Shown: positions 28,889 through 37,633, counted from the first letter of the stretch. The stretch: DNA of 64,000 nt from Chitinophaga sancti (GCF_034424315.1 NZ_CP139972.1:7634501-7698500), one strand, 5' to 3'. Made by a program: numbers and translations. Notes: a model not told the origin generated them from the sequence alone.

Positions 28889-30835
28889 ATGAAAGGAATG
28901 AAATTTAGTTTTGTCCTGATTTCCGCGCTGTGTGCCATACTTGGCACACAGGCGCAGGGTCAGCGCTTAAAGATGACACCAGAACGGCCTTACATCGGCG
29001 ATACAGTTAACCTGTTGTATCATCCTGATTCTGCACTGTTAGCAACGGGCAAACCAATTAAAGGGGCTGTGTATATTTATGATACCTTGTATCATTGGCA
29101 CGCAGTAGACCTGCAAATGAAGGCAACTGACAGCGGGTATACATTTACGGTGCCTTTAACCTCTGATAATGGTTTGTGGGCTTTTAAGTTCAGAGCAGGA
29201 GCGGCAGTTGATAACGCACATGATACGGGGTATATTCTTATGGGATCTGTACCTGGCAGACAGTGGAAAGCGGCTTATGCAGGTTATGGCACCCTCCGTG
29301 CCAGCAGATATGATCTAGGTATTCCCCAGTATTATACTGATTTCCAGGTAAGCGATTCTGCCATGTTCTTTTGGATGGGGCAGGAGATTGGTTACTGGAG
29401 GGCAGGTAGGGTATTCATCTGGCCTTATGTGAAAGCCAGGGCGATGATGGAAGGACAGGCAGGTCTGAATCCTGATTCATCAGAAATTATTCACAAGGCA
29501 GCCAATTACATGATAAAGGCGCCAAACCTGACTTCCAAAGACCTGTATACACTGGCGCTGATCTTTGATAAATACATACACAACAAAGGTGTAGCGGATA
29601 GCCTGTATAAAGTATCAGGTCCTATCACGCAAAAGAAGGCAGATTATAAAGCAATACAGGCAGCAAAAACGCCTGAAGAGAGATTGGCCTTATCAGAGAA
29701 GTTTGTAAAAGACTATACACCCGATCCTGAAATGGATGCACTGGCTGGAATTGATTATACCAGGGGTGTGTATATGAACATATTTGCTGTCTCCATCGCA
29801 AAGAAAGATACCAGTGTACTGGCAAGGCATATTAATACAGCTCCTTTTAGCATGCTGACATTTGCATACTATAAGATGGTAGAGATTCCTTATGGTGACT
29901 GGAAAACCATGCCTGCGAAGGAGGCCTATCCTTTTTCACAGCGTATCATGGATAAAGTGGCGTATCTGAAGGCGAACAAGCCGGCGGAGTTCTACTATTA
30001 TACACCATCTGAGTTTGTTGAATACCTGGATGATGCATTTAAGTACGATTATATCACACATGCATCTATTTTGAAAGAGACCGGCTGTGAGAAAGAGGCA
30101 TTGCCAATGGTACTGAAGCTGCAGGATGAATGGAATTATACCAATGCTACGCTGAATCAGCTGGAAGCTTCACTGCTGGAAAAAGCAGGTGATAAAAAGA
30201 AACTGGATGAGGTATTGCACAATAGCGTGCGCATGAACCAGGCCTCAACACAGATCATTGATCTGCTGAAGAAGGAGTACTTGAATACACATAAGGATAC
30301 AGAAGGCTTTGATGCTTATCTGAATTCTATGAAGGATGCACATACTATGGAGTTACTGCGTGAGCATGTACAGGCTGGGATTATGAACAGGGAAGCGGTA
30401 CCATTTGAGATGAAGGATCTGAATGGTAAGACGGTTTCACTGGCTGCACAGAAAGGAAAGATCGTGATACTGGATTTCTGGGCTACCTGGTGTGCACCCT
30501 GTAAAGCAGCAATGCCTGGCATGCAGATGGCGCAGGAGCATTTTAAGAAGGATACGAATGTAGTGTTCTACTTTGTGGATACCCAGGAACGTGATCCTGC
30601 CTACAAAGAAAAGGTCGCCAAATTTATCAAAGATAAGAAGTATCCGTTCCAGGTACTGTTTGATAACGGTGATGAATATTACAGCAAGTATGCAAAGCTG
30701 ATCCAGACCTCAGGTATTCCATTTAAAGTAGTGATAGATGGAAAGGGGAATATCAGGTTTGCCCAAACCGGGTATATGGGAAGCCCGAGCGGTTTGGCTG
30801 ACGAGATTGAAATGATGATCTCCCTCGCTAAATAA
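28889..30835 (+). CDS. TlpA-like thioredoxin-fold protein with long N-terminal periplasmic region
   Basis: A 648-residue protein from ATG 28889 (GTG at 28877, overlapping the SusD stop, and ATG 28898 are alternatives). A signal peptide (KFSFVLISALCAILGTQAQG) precedes about 480 residues of beta-rich and helical sequence of no known function. The last 140 residues are a TlpA/ResA-type thioredoxin domain (PFEMKDLNGKTVSLAAQKGKIVILDFWATWCAPCKAAMPGM, then TSGIPFKVVIDGKGNI) with active site WCAPC. Such proteins commonly follow SusCD pairs in Bacteroidota and may reduce disulphides in imported peptides or proteins; that suggests a protein-derived rather than pure glycan ligand, by inference. Confidence 0.88.
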   Translation: MKGMKFSFVLISALCAILGTQAQGQRLKMTPERPYIGDTVNLLYHPDSALLATGKPIKGAVYIYDTLYHWHAVDLQMKATDSGYTFTVPLTSDNGLWAFKFRAGAAVDNAHDTGYILMGSVPGRQWKAAYAGYGTLRASRYDLGIPQYYTDFQVSDSAMFFWMGQEIGYWRAGRVFIWPYVKARAMMEGQAGLNPDSSEIIHKAANYMIKAPNLTSKDLYTLALIFDKYIHNKGVADSLYKVSGPITQKKADYKAIQAAKTPEERLALSEKFVKDYTPDPEMDALAGIDYTRGVYMNIFAVSIAKKDTSVLARHINTAPFSMLTFAYYKMVEIPYGDWKTMPAKEAYPFSQRIMDKVAYLKANKPAEFYYYTPSEFVEYLDDAFKYDYITHASILKETGCEKEALPMVLKLQDEWNYTNATLNQLEASLLEKAGDKKKLDEVLHNSVRMNQASTQIIDLLKKEYLNTHKDTEGFDAYLNSMKDAHTMELLREHVQAGIMNREAVPFEMKDLNGKTVSLAAQKGKIVILDFWATWCAPCKAAMPGMQMAQEHFKKDTNVVFYFVDTQERDPAYKEKVAKFIKDKKYPFQVLFDNGDEYYSKYAKLIQTSGIPFKVVIDGKGNIRFAQTGYMGSPSGLADEIEMMISLAK

Positions 30836-30887
30836 GTGACCATTTGATAGATTGATAAAATGAACAAAGAGTGATGACCCGGGTGTG

Positions 30888-30926
30888 AGCGCTTCTTCTT
30901 AACCGGGGAAGCGCTTTACCTTTTTA
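30888..30926 (+). terminator. Terminator after the SusCD-TlpA operon
   Basis: The stem AGCGCTTC/GAAGCGCT with a 12-nt loop is followed by ACCTTTTTAAA. Confidence 0.7.
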
Positions 30927-30937
30927 AATAAAATATT

Positions 30938-32014
30938 ATGAGACTATTATTGATATTACTTTTTATAAGTGTACAGGGCATGGGGCAGGTGGTGTCCAAA
31001 GATGTGGAATATTACAATGCGGATAGCAGCATACACTTTGGGGCTACGCTGACGCTGCCTGCCGGATTGCGTTCATTCCCGGCGGTGGTGATCGTTTCGG
31101 GCACGGGCAGGCAGGACCGGGATGGAACCATGGCGGGGCATAAAATGTTCAAGGTAATCGCTGAATACCTGAGTAGCAATGGAATAGCTGTATTGAGGGT
31201 AGATGACAGGGGCACGGGAGCGACCACGGGCGACTATGATAAAGCAACGACAGTTGATTTTGCCGCGGACGCAGCAAGGGCAGCAGCGTTTTTAAAGGCT
31301 TATCCGGGCGTTAAAGTGGTTGGACTTGTTGGACATAGCGAAGGTGGCGCCGCGGCTTATATGGCGGCTGTAAATAGCAAAGACGTGCAGTTTGTGATTA
31401 GCCTGGCAGGACTGGCAACCACAGGATTGAAAGCATTGCAGCAGCAGAACAGGGCGATTGTGGCCAGTGCCGGTATCCCGGTGTTGATGCAGCAGCGCTT
31501 TAACCAGATCAATGATATCATGTTTGATACGGCCTATGCTTATGCTGCCTCTCCTGATATGGAGCAACATATGAGAAATGCCTTTGCATTATGGAATAAC
31601 CAGGACCTGGCAAAGGGAGAGCAGGATTCAGTGTATAAAAAGAGCCGGGAACATTTCTTTTTCCCCCTGGAGTCTTATATCATGCTGGCAACCGGCCCCT
31701 GGTACAGGTATCATATCCGTTTTGATCCCATACCTTATCTAAAGCAGGTAAAGGTACCGGTATTGGCATTTAACGGCGATAAGGACATCATGGTGGATGC
31801 GGACGAGAACCTGGGTAATTATAAACAATATGTGCAAAAGGCTACAACAGTAAAGGTGCCAGGACTGAACCATTTGTTCCAGCATTGTGTAACCTGTACA
31901 ATGCAGGAGCCTTCGAAACTGAAGGAGGATTTTGCTCCGGAAGTATTAAAAGAGATGGTTGCGTGGATAAATGGAATGAAAATTGATGTAAAGGGCGTTC
32001 AGTTTAAAAAGTGA
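30938..32014 (+). CDS. Secreted alpha/beta hydrolase (acyl esterase/peptidase-like)
   Basis: A 358-residue protein with signal peptide (RLLLILLFISVQGMGQ). The catalytic Ser lies in the elbow VGLVGHSEGGAAAYMA, the acid probably in FNGDKDIMVD and the His in PGLNHLFQH. The N-terminal sheet and AVVIVSGTGRQDRDG oxyanion loop are typical of serine aminopeptidase S33-like hydrolases. It follows the SusCD locus in the same direction after a terminator and could process an ester or peptide substrate; this is inference. Confidence 0.85.
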   Translation: MRLLLILLFISVQGMGQVVSKDVEYYNADSSIHFGATLTLPAGLRSFPAVVIVSGTGRQDRDGTMAGHKMFKVIAEYLSSNGIAVLRVDDRGTGATTGDYDKATTVDFAADAARAAAFLKAYPGVKVVGLVGHSEGGAAAYMAAVNSKDVQFVISLAGLATTGLKALQQQNRAIVASAGIPVLMQQRFNQINDIMFDTAYAYAASPDMEQHMRNAFALWNNQDLAKGEQDSVYKKSREHFFFPLESYIMLATGPWYRYHIRFDPIPYLKQVKVPVLAFNGDKDIMVDADENLGNYKQYVQKATTVKVPGLNHLFQHCVTCTMQEPSKLKEDFAPEVLKEMVAWINGMKIDVKGVQFKK

Positions 32015-32022
32015 TCATCAAC

Positions 32023-32541
32023 ATGAAAAAATTGTTTCTTATCCTGGCTGTAGCAGCGATTTTGCCAGCCTGTACAAATCCAAGCCCAGAGAATTATTTT
32101 GACACAGCTGTATTGAATACAAATATGATTAATGATTTTGGGAGTGATGCGTTGACGAAAATGCTGATTGCCCAGAATGTAAAATACAATGGAACATTAC
32201 CTAATGGGCCAAATGCAGCTACGAAGATGATAGATGGAAAGGTACAGTATATTGAGAGTACGATAAAGAAGGTAAAGGATTTGAAAGAAACAAGTGAGAC
32301 GAAGACCATGTTGAGAACATCTGAGGCGCTGTTTGAGTATGTGCTGCCGGTATACAAGAATGAATATACAGCCCTGGCAAAGATGAGTGATGAGGGAGGT
32401 ACGAAGGAAGATGTATTGTCGCTGGGAAAGGAGATAGATGAGAAGTATGGAGCGCGCTTTGATTCTTTATTTGAGGTGTTGACATCGGAGGGAAAGAGGT
32501 ATGCGGCAGCGCATGATATTAAGGTGAACTGGGGGAATTAA
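32023..32541 (+). CDS. Small lipoprotein of unknown function
   Basis: A 172-residue protein with lipobox LAVAAILPACTNP from ATG 32023; the GTG at 32011 overlaps the hydrolase stop. The mature part is mostly helical (ATKMIDGKVQYIESTIKKVKDLKET, EIDEKYGARFDSLFEVL), resembling periplasmic helical-bundle lipoproteins (LIC11966-like). I do not recognise a function. It is probably co-transcribed with the hydrolase. Confidence 0.8.
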   Translation: MKKLFLILAVAAILPACTNPSPENYFDTAVLNTNMINDFGSDALTKMLIAQNVKYNGTLPNGPNAATKMIDGKVQYIESTIKKVKDLKETSETKTMLRTSEALFEYVLPVYKNEYTALAKMSDEGGTKEDVLSLGKEIDEKYGARFDSLFEVLTSEGKRYAAAHDIKVNWGN

Positions 32542-32563
32542 TAGTATTGTTATATATATAGCA

Positions 32564-32592
32564 GGGAGTACGATATCGTGCTCCCTTTTTTT
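32564..32592 (+). terminator. Terminator of the hydrolase-lipoprotein unit
   Basis: GGGAGTACGAT pairs with ATCGTGCTCCC (one G-T pair) and is followed by a T8 run. Confidence 0.8.
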
Positions 32593-32804
32593 ATATTTCC
32601 ATAGCTGTTAGACTGAGGGGCATCTATCGTTCTGTGCTTTGCTTAAAATTATTTTAAGCTATGAAAGATTACAGGGAAAGATGGAGAGGGGGGTGGAATT
32701 TGGGTGCGAGGTATTAAATAGTTTTTTTAATTGAAAGGGAATTGTTATATTTATAATAAGGCCGTAATCACTAATTAATCATTTTTTTTAAAACGTTTAA
32801 AATT

Positions 32805-33017
32805 ATGGCCAATAAGCCTGTAAAGGCTCTTGTCCACAGAGAAATAGACGCCATCACTATTTCTTTATTATTCAATGTAACCCTTCGTATTTCTCAAAGA
32901 TGGATAGATTTTTTACATGAGAGTCTTGACAAACCTAAACGGGTACCGATTACCCTGGGTGAATTTTGTGCCTATTATAAGTTTGACGAGACACTTTTAA
33001 CCCATAAGCTTATGTAA
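32805..33017 (+). CDS. Small protein of unknown function, 70 residues
   Basis: The frame starts ANKPVKALVHREIDAITISLLFNVTLRISQRWIDFLHESL and ends FDETLLTHKLM. It is well formed: start after an A/T-rich leader, and balanced composition without low complexity. There is no signal peptide or TM. Two predicted helices with a hydrophobic face could mediate binding. I recognise no family. It sits alone, with a strong hairpin about 180 nt downstream, just outside the RloAB region. Confidence 0.55.
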   Translation: MANKPVKALVHREIDAITISLLFNVTLRISQRWIDFLHESLDKPKRVPITLGEFCAYYKFDETLLTHKLM

Positions 33018-33199
33018 ATCTACGACGGGCCCCTAAAAAATTACTCACATGACTAAACATGTTGAGCTGTTCATTGGTGTGAACAGCAAAGTCGTCATAC
33101 TGGCGTAGGCCAGTTGGCAGGAAAGCTGAATGTTATTGGTTGGTATAACCACATTCGGACTGGCTGGCTATTATTCGAAAATACCCGGCCTTGACAGGT
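33018..33199. other. Non-coding stretch with small hairpins
   Basis: Contains the hairpins GCTGTTCA/TGAACAGC (about 33068-33089) and ACTGG/CCAGT (about 33099-33114). Two short overlapping frames end at 33120 and 33190, but neither has recognisable protein similarity. Confidence 0.35.
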
Positions 33200-33240
33200 A
33201 AAAGAGGCTGTATCGGACTTGTGATACAGCCTCTTTTTTT
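33200..33240 (+). terminator. 15-bp hairpin with T run (module Z, left copy)
   Basis: The arms AAAAGAGGCTGTATC (33200-33214) and GATACAGCCTCTTTT (33223-33237) are perfect, followed by T7. A near-identical hairpin lies at 37881-37912. Confidence 0.85.
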
Positions 33241-33292
33241 CTGAAAAAGGTTTTCATTACCGTTGGTGAATTTCCTCTTTCATGAATGTTTT
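33241..33292 (-). repeat. Interspersed repeat module Y, copy 1
   Basis: Read on the minus strand this is ACATTCATGAAAGAGG followed by a CACCAACGG and a TGAAAA..TTTTCA block. Copies 2 and 3 lie at 40434 and 40901. All three are directly next to a terminator-like hairpin whose stem sequence differs. Confidence 0.75.
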
Positions 33293-33297
33293 TATGC

Positions 33298-33358
33298 GTA
33301 TCCCTGATGGAGCCTGGTACCCGTTAAAGCAATTCTTAGCCGTTATTTTATTTATGAG
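33298..33358 (-). repeat. 62-bp inverted repeat module X, left copy
   Basis: Pairs with 37811-37872 in opposite orientation with about five mismatches and one indel. Its edge coincides with the stop codon of the RloB-like gene. Key strings in both copies are AACGG, AGAATTGCTT, AACGGGTACC and CTCCATCAGGGATAC. Confidence 0.8.
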
Positions 33359-34077
33359 CTAACCTCTTCTTTTTTATATTTACTTTTGATGATCATTTTA
33401 TCTTTTGCTATCTGTTCGGGAATGGTTTTTTCGATAAAGCGATTGAAGTCATTAACGCCGATAAAATTGATTATTTTTTCAACGGTCTTATATACTTGTG
33501 TAGTATGTGGAGCCGGGATAATTCCTTTAGAACCTCGTTCTAGTTTCCTGGCATTTTCTACAGAAGTCCAGGCCAGGCGGACATAATTATAGCGGTTATA
33601 ACCGCCAGGATCCAGTTCTGCTAAAGTAGTTTTCAACTGCTTACTTTTCTTATCTGCTTTGTCAAAAGGGAAGGGGATTTCCTTTAGCTTTCCTAAAATC
33701 AAAAATACTTCGAAACAGGGATTGCTAAGGACAATTTCCCAATTGGGTTTCCTCCGGCAAAAATTGGCAATTGCTTTTAATTGTCTGGGAGACCATTGAT
33801 CAACATCTATGATGAAATGCAGGTGATCTGTACTACGGATGTCATTTTCTTTAATGAATCTTTTAGTTCTGCTCAATACCCATTCAGGGGAAGATTTTGT
33901 TTCAAACCTTTTTTTCAGGAAAGGGCTCCAAACACAGTCTCCGACAATTTCAACTTTCAATTTGTTAGATGCCAGGTCAAAGAGACTGAAATACCCCGGT
34001 TCACGTTTCCCTCCTTCTGTCGATATATAGAATTGTATGCAGTCTCTATATTTGTCATTTCTATTATAATCCCGCAT
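33352..34077 (-). CDS. RloB-like protein, putative effector of an AbiL-type defence pair
   Basis: A 241-residue protein with RloB-like features: an N-terminal TEGGKREPGYFSLF motif (variant of the family's TEGxxTEPxYF), the acidic DVDQWSPRQLKAIANFC segment typical of a TOPRIM-like fold, and LSNPCFEVFLILG (family NPxFExWLLLH). A long helical C-terminus follows. RloB homologues pair with RloA-type ATPases in restriction loci and in the lactococcal abortive-infection system AbiL. It lies 3 nt after the ATPase stop, so the two are translated together. The catalytic role, probably a nuclease, is inferred. Confidence 0.8.
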   Translation of the reverse strand: MRDYNRNDKYRDCIQFYISTEGGKREPGYFSLFDLASNKLKVEIVGDCVWSPFLKKRFETKSSPEWVLSRTKRFIKENDIRSTDHLHFIIDVDQWSPRQLKAIANFCRRKPNWEIVLSNPCFEVFLILGKLKEIPFPFDKADKKSKQLKTTLAELDPGGYNRYNYVRLAWTSVENARKLERGSKGIIPAPHTTQVYKTVEKIINFIGVNDFNRFIEKTIPEQIAKDKMIIKSKYKKEEVSS

Positions 34078-34080
34078 GAG

Positions 34081-35358
34081 CTACCATTTTAAATGTTTAA
34101 ATTTTGCCAGATCAAGAACGGCTCCAAAGCGCCCTTTTAGATAACCTGTCTGTATATTCAGATCATCAGGGTAGTGAAAATCGGAAAGTGGATAGCAATT
34201 GGTAGCACCTGTTTTACTATCCCTTTCAGCAAACCAGATTTCATCCTCACGCAGGAGTTTTAAATCAAGGAGCGTGGAATCATGTGTTGTGAAAATTAAC
34301 TGGCCTGTTGTCTTTCTGTCGCCCATGAATTTTTCTATAACGGGTTTTAAGAGCGCTGGATTAATACTCTGATTAATTTCGTCTATTATGATTGTAGTAT
34401 CCCGATCGTGTATATGGAAAAAAACAGGAAAGAATTCAAGTAAACGTTGTATTCCTTCTGATTCCTCCGCCAGGTCAAAGCCTATTGGGTCATTCCAAAT
34501 TGAGGGATGAAAAACTATAATTTTATTGAATATAATCTTGCCATTTTCTTTTGTTGTGAAATACTTCCCATCGTTAGTTGGAACAATTTTGTGCTCTTCA
34601 ATCTCATACATTGGAAACAACAAATATTCATCCCTGGCAAGAAGATCATCGTAGTCGAACTTTTCGACTGCTATATGAGATATACAGATATCTAATGTTC
34701 CTATCAGCTGATTACTATAGCTTAAAAATTCATCCGAGGTACAGAGCTTTAATAATAACTCTTTATGGCCTGTAGTAGGACTTATCATTATCATATTATT
34801 GCTAAGCCAGTTGCGGGCAGCTTTAATTTGTGGCGTTTCTATTGAAGCATGACTAATTAGTAGCTCATCATTTTTTAGTAGCCCACTCAACTGAATCTCT
34901 TTGTCGGCGAATTCGATATCGATGTTTTGCATTTCATCCATGGACCGTTTAAAAATCAGTTTATCAAGTTTTTTCAAACCCGATTCACATAGGTATTCCT
35001 TTATTATAAGTTTTTCGTCGACCTGAATTCCGTAGACAAAGAACATACCTGCTGTGTAAAACTCAATTTCAAAGAATATAGGTAAATGCTCATTCTTTTT
35101 GTTGATCCGAAATTTAAGCTTGTTTACAGCGTTGGGAATACTGCCTGATTTTACCCATTGTTGTAAGTGCCGGAAAGCGTCTATCAAGGTGGACTTGCCG
35201 GCTCCGTTTGCTCCAAATATGGCAGCAGCCTTCAGTATATTAACCTTTTCTGCTTTGTAGACGTGGTGGGGAAAATTCCTTTCCGGGGAGGTAAGCAGGT
35301 TGAACTGGACTTCTTTGTCGATAGACGAAAAGTTCGAGATAATGAATCGAATTAGCAT
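34081..35358 (-). CDS. AAA/ABC-type ATPase, RloA/AbiLi-like, putative phage-defence sensor
   Basis: A 425-residue ATPase of the AAA_15/AAA_21 (OLD-like, SMC-type) group. N-terminus LIRFIISNFSSIDKEVQFNLL, Walker A FGANGAGKSTLIDAF, a long coiled or helical insertion, Walker B TTIIIDEINQSINP, and switch His in IFTTHDSTLLD. The end reads YPLSDFHYPDDLNIQTGYLKGRFGAV, typical for this family, where it contacts the effector. It precedes the RloB-like gene by 3 nt. Compared with neighbours the pair is A/T-richer, consistent with transfer. Confidence 0.85.
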   Translation of the reverse strand: MLIRFIISNFSSIDKEVQFNLLTSPERNFPHHVYKAEKVNILKAAAIFGANGAGKSTLIDAFRHLQQWVKSGSIPNAVNKLKFRINKKNEHLPIFFEIEFYTAGMFFVYGIQVDEKLIIKEYLCESGLKKLDKLIFKRSMDEMQNIDIEFADKEIQLSGLLKNDELLISHASIETPQIKAARNWLSNNMIMISPTTGHKELLLKLCTSDEFLSYSNQLIGTLDICISHIAVEKFDYDDLLARDEYLLFPMYEIEEHKIVPTNDGKYFTTKENGKIIFNKIIVFHPSIWNDPIGFDLAEESEGIQRLLEFFPVFFHIHDRDTTIIIDEINQSINPALLKPVIEKFMGDRKTTGQLIFTTHDSTLLDLKLLREDEIWFAERDSKTGATNCYPLSDFHYPDDLNIQTGYLKGRFGAVLDLAKFKHLKW

Positions 35359-35681
35359 AGCGTATAGGTTAATTTGAGGTTTGGGTTAATTGATAATAGT
35401 AATATAAATAATTATTTTTATTTGTTTGTGGCTTGTTTGATAGTGAACGATATTTTTTTTGAAGCCGAACAAATTTTTGGTATCGGTACTTGATTTTCAA
35501 TTCATTCATATCAGGCACTCTTATTGAGCACCAACGCACAAAACCCATAATGGTATGTTGGGGCCGTAGTGCCGACTGTGGTTGTAGCGGGTGTTACAGT
35601 CAGTTTCCAGCGTGTAAAGGCTGCTTTGATAAATTCGGTGAGGAGCCTGAGAATGGAGGAGTTCCCGGCCCCTCCGAATCA
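35359..35681. other. Gene-poor A/T-rich spacer with a short uncharacterised open stretch
   Basis: The first 120 nt are strongly A/T-rich and should hold the promoter of the RloAB pair. On the minus strand around 35535-35670 an open stretch reads SILRLLTEFIKAAFTRWKL..TTAPTYHYGFCALVL and then stops. It has coding-like composition but no start and no recognised family; it could be the tail of a lost gene. Confidence 0.35.
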
Positions 35682-36629
35682 TTATATTATTACAACCAGG
35701 CGTTCGCCGTTGGAAACATCTTTATCCCAGAGGGTAGAGATGTCTTCCAGTTTTACAGCAGTGGTAGCAATTTTTAAGTGCCCACTGGCTGCGAGCCGGA
35801 ACATTTCAGGAAGGATTTCTGAAAAAAGTAATTCCACCTGGTATTTAGACCATGCACCCAGCCCGGAGCCGGAGAGTTGCAGGTCTACGCTCCGGAGAAT
35901 GGATGATGACAGGGTAATTGTTTCCCCTGCCATGCTGCCAACGGATACATAACGGGTGTGATGGGTAAATTTCCCCTTGCCTTTGAGTGTAGAAAGTATT
36001 TTTTCTGCTGTATGGCCCCAGAGATAGTCAATGATAATATCAAAAGGACCCGTTAAGCGGGTGTGAAAGTCATCCGTGAGTGGGATAATTTCATCAGCCC
36101 CGAGTGTTAATAATTCCTGTAAGGAGTGTAGGTTCCTGCCTGTAGCGACCACTTTCTTTGCTCCATAATGCTTCGCTATCTGTACGGCTATACGGCCGGT
36201 AAAGCCTGTAGCGCCATTGATAAGGACCGTATCTCCTTCCTGGATATTGGCTTTAAAGCGAAGGGCCATTGCTGCACCGATCACGCCATTAGGCAGGGCA
36301 GCAGCAGTGATATCGTCCAGATCTTCGGGTACCGGTACTATCATGTGCTTCTCAATAGTCGCTTTTTCTGCCAGCATACCACTGGCACCTACTGCATATA
36401 CGCGTGTACCATCAGGTAAAATGCAGACTCCATCTCCACCAGTTACACGGCCATTTTCCTTCGGCGCATCACTGGAATAGTGTTTGCCGGAGGCGATTGA
36501 TTTATCGATATGTTTAATGGCGACTGCTTTGACTGATACAGCAATTTCGTTTTCGTTCTGCGGGATTGGTGCTGGAAAATCCGCATACTGAGGTAGTTCT
36601 CCAGCCTGGTATAATACTGCTGCTTTCAT
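35682..36629 (-). CDS. Zinc-free medium-chain oxidoreductase (quinone oxidoreductase-like)
   Basis: A 315-residue protein. GroES-like N-terminus (KAAVLYQAGELPQYADFPAP), no zinc-ligand Cys cluster, and a Rossmann motif NGATGFTGRIAVQIAKHYGAKKVVATG followed by LGADEIIPL. The family reduces quinones or enones with NADPH. It lies directly downstream of a Crp/Fnr-type regulator in the same direction, with a perfect 16-bp palindrome between them, suggesting control by that regulator. Confidence 0.88.
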   Translation of the reverse strand: MKAAVLYQAGELPQYADFPAPIPQNENEIAVSVKAVAIKHIDKSIASGKHYSSDAPKENGRVTGGDGVCILPDGTRVYAVGASGMLAEKATIEKHMIVPVPEDLDDITAAALPNGVIGAAMALRFKANIQEGDTVLINGATGFTGRIAVQIAKHYGAKKVVATGRNLHSLQELLTLGADEIIPLTDDFHTRLTGPFDIIIDYLWGHTAEKILSTLKGKGKFTHHTRYVSVGSMAGETITLSSSILRSVDLQLSGSGLGAWSKYQVELLFSEILPEMFRLAASGHLKIATTAVKLEDISTLWDKDVSNGERLVVII

Positions 36630-36650
36630 GTTAATTCGTTTTTGTTAACA

Positions 36651-36658
36651 CAAAATTA
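36651..36658 (-). promoter_or_regulatory. TAATTTTG promoter -7 element
   Basis: A full match to the Bacteroidota TAnnTTTG consensus on the minus strand, 21 nt upstream of the oxidoreductase ATG. A second match, TAACTTTG, lies at 36695-36702. Confidence 0.5.
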
Positions 36659-36679
36659 GGCAGGTACAAGGCGCTGGAC

Positions 36680-36695
36680 GATAACATATGTTATC
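36680..36695. promoter_or_regulatory. 16-bp perfect palindrome, probable operator of the Crp/Fnr-like regulator
   Basis: GATAACATATGTTATC is self-complementary. Its centre is about 33 nt upstream of the centre of the -7 element, near -41 from the expected transcription start, the position of a class II Crp/Fnr activator site. The regulator gene ends 4 nt away. Confidence 0.55.
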
Positions 36696-36699
36696 AAAG

Positions 36700-37284
36700 T
36701 TAGAAATGAGATTTCCCCTTGGCCAGTTTGGCTTTGATACGGCTGAGATGCACTTTGCTGACTCCCAGGTAAGATGCGATAAAATGTTGTGGTACGCGCT
36801 GAATGATATGAGGCCGTTCCTTGACCAGGTTCTGGTAGCGTTGTTCCGGGGTATCCCTGATAAAGGATACAAATTCATTGATATAATGTGTCTGCCGTTG
36901 TACAGTCATCCGGAGGATCATTTGCACAAAGTCCTGTTCGTGGCTAAGATCTTCCAGTAGCTGGTTTACATGTTCTTTGGCAAGCAGGTAAACAACAGAT
37001 GGTTCGATGGTTTCGATGGTAATAGGACTGGGGGTATTGTTAATAAAGCTGTCAAAAGAGGAAAGACCTTCGTTTTCAAAGAAGAACTGCATGGTGATAT
37101 CTTCCCCGTTTTTATTAAAAAAAGCCCGGATAAGGCCCTTTTCGATATAGATGTAATGCTGGGATCTTTTACCTTCTTCAAGAAGGGTAGTTTTAGGCGG
37201 TATTTCGAGGCGTTGTTGAAAGGGAAGATATTTATCCCAATAAGCATTTAACTGAGGAAATTGATGGCGGAAATGGAAAAGCAT
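36700..37284 (-). CDS. Crp/Fnr family transcriptional regulator
   Basis: A 194-residue regulator. The N-terminal cyclic-nucleotide-binding-like beta-roll (LEIPPKTTLLEEGKRSQHYIYIEKGLIRAFFNKNGEDITMQFFFENEG) is followed by a helical connector and a C-terminal helix-turn-helix (QRVPQHFIASYLGVSKVHLSRIKAKLAK). No Fe-S cysteine cluster is present, so it is not an oxygen-sensing FNR. It presumably controls the oxidoreductase gene directly downstream. Confidence 0.9.
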   Translation of the reverse strand: MLFHFRHQFPQLNAYWDKYLPFQQRLEIPPKTTLLEEGKRSQHYIYIEKGLIRAFFNKNGEDITMQFFFENEGLSSFDSFINNTPSPITIETIEPSVVYLLAKEHVNQLLEDLSHEQDFVQMILRMTVQRQTHYINEFVSFIRDTPEQRYQNLVKERPHIIQRVPQHFIASYLGVSKVHLSRIKAKLAKGKSHF

Positions 37285-37582
37285 GCAGCTGTTTGGTTTG
37301 AGCTATTAAGGTAGCCATTTTAAGGATGAATAAACAGGACTTGTTTCAAAAGAATGTTTCACCTGGTTTTATTCGGGTGACTGAAGGATGGTGTTTCTGT
37401 AAAAGCGATGCCCTAAGCATTCAATTTAAATTTAAGACAAGCGCTATTTTTTCATTATTAGTTGATTAGCGGTGGTTGCATCCCCTGGTGCAACTAGTCC
37501 GGTGTGTTTGATTTTCGTTATTTACAGAGCAACATTACAAGAGTGAATTTCTCACGAGGGTTTATGTGATAACAAATCCCAT

Positions 37583-37602
37583 GTTTGGTATTCCTATCAG
37601 AC
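37583..37602 (+). repeat. GTYYGGTATTC hairpin family, copy 1
   Basis: GTTTGGTATTCCTATCAGAC: an 8-bp stem with G-T pairs and a TTCC loop. It is a degenerate member of the family at 37634 and 37709. Confidence 0.5.
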
Positions 37603-37633
37603 ATTATTATCTAGATTTCGCAAATATCCGACA

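Noticed and set aside
33049..33190. Two short overlapping frames (ending at 33108 and about 33190) suggesting a broken small gene
   Set aside because: Each is too short to exceed chance and neither resembles a known protein.
33200..33240. Possible IS element or transposon end with hairpins at 33200 and 37881
   Set aside because: No transposase or integrase gene lies between or near the repeats, and no target-site duplication was seen.
35535..35670. Minus-strand open stretch reading SILRLLTEFIKAAFTRWKL and TYHYGFCALVL
   Set aside because: Coding-like but without start or recognised family; mentioned in the spacer entry only.
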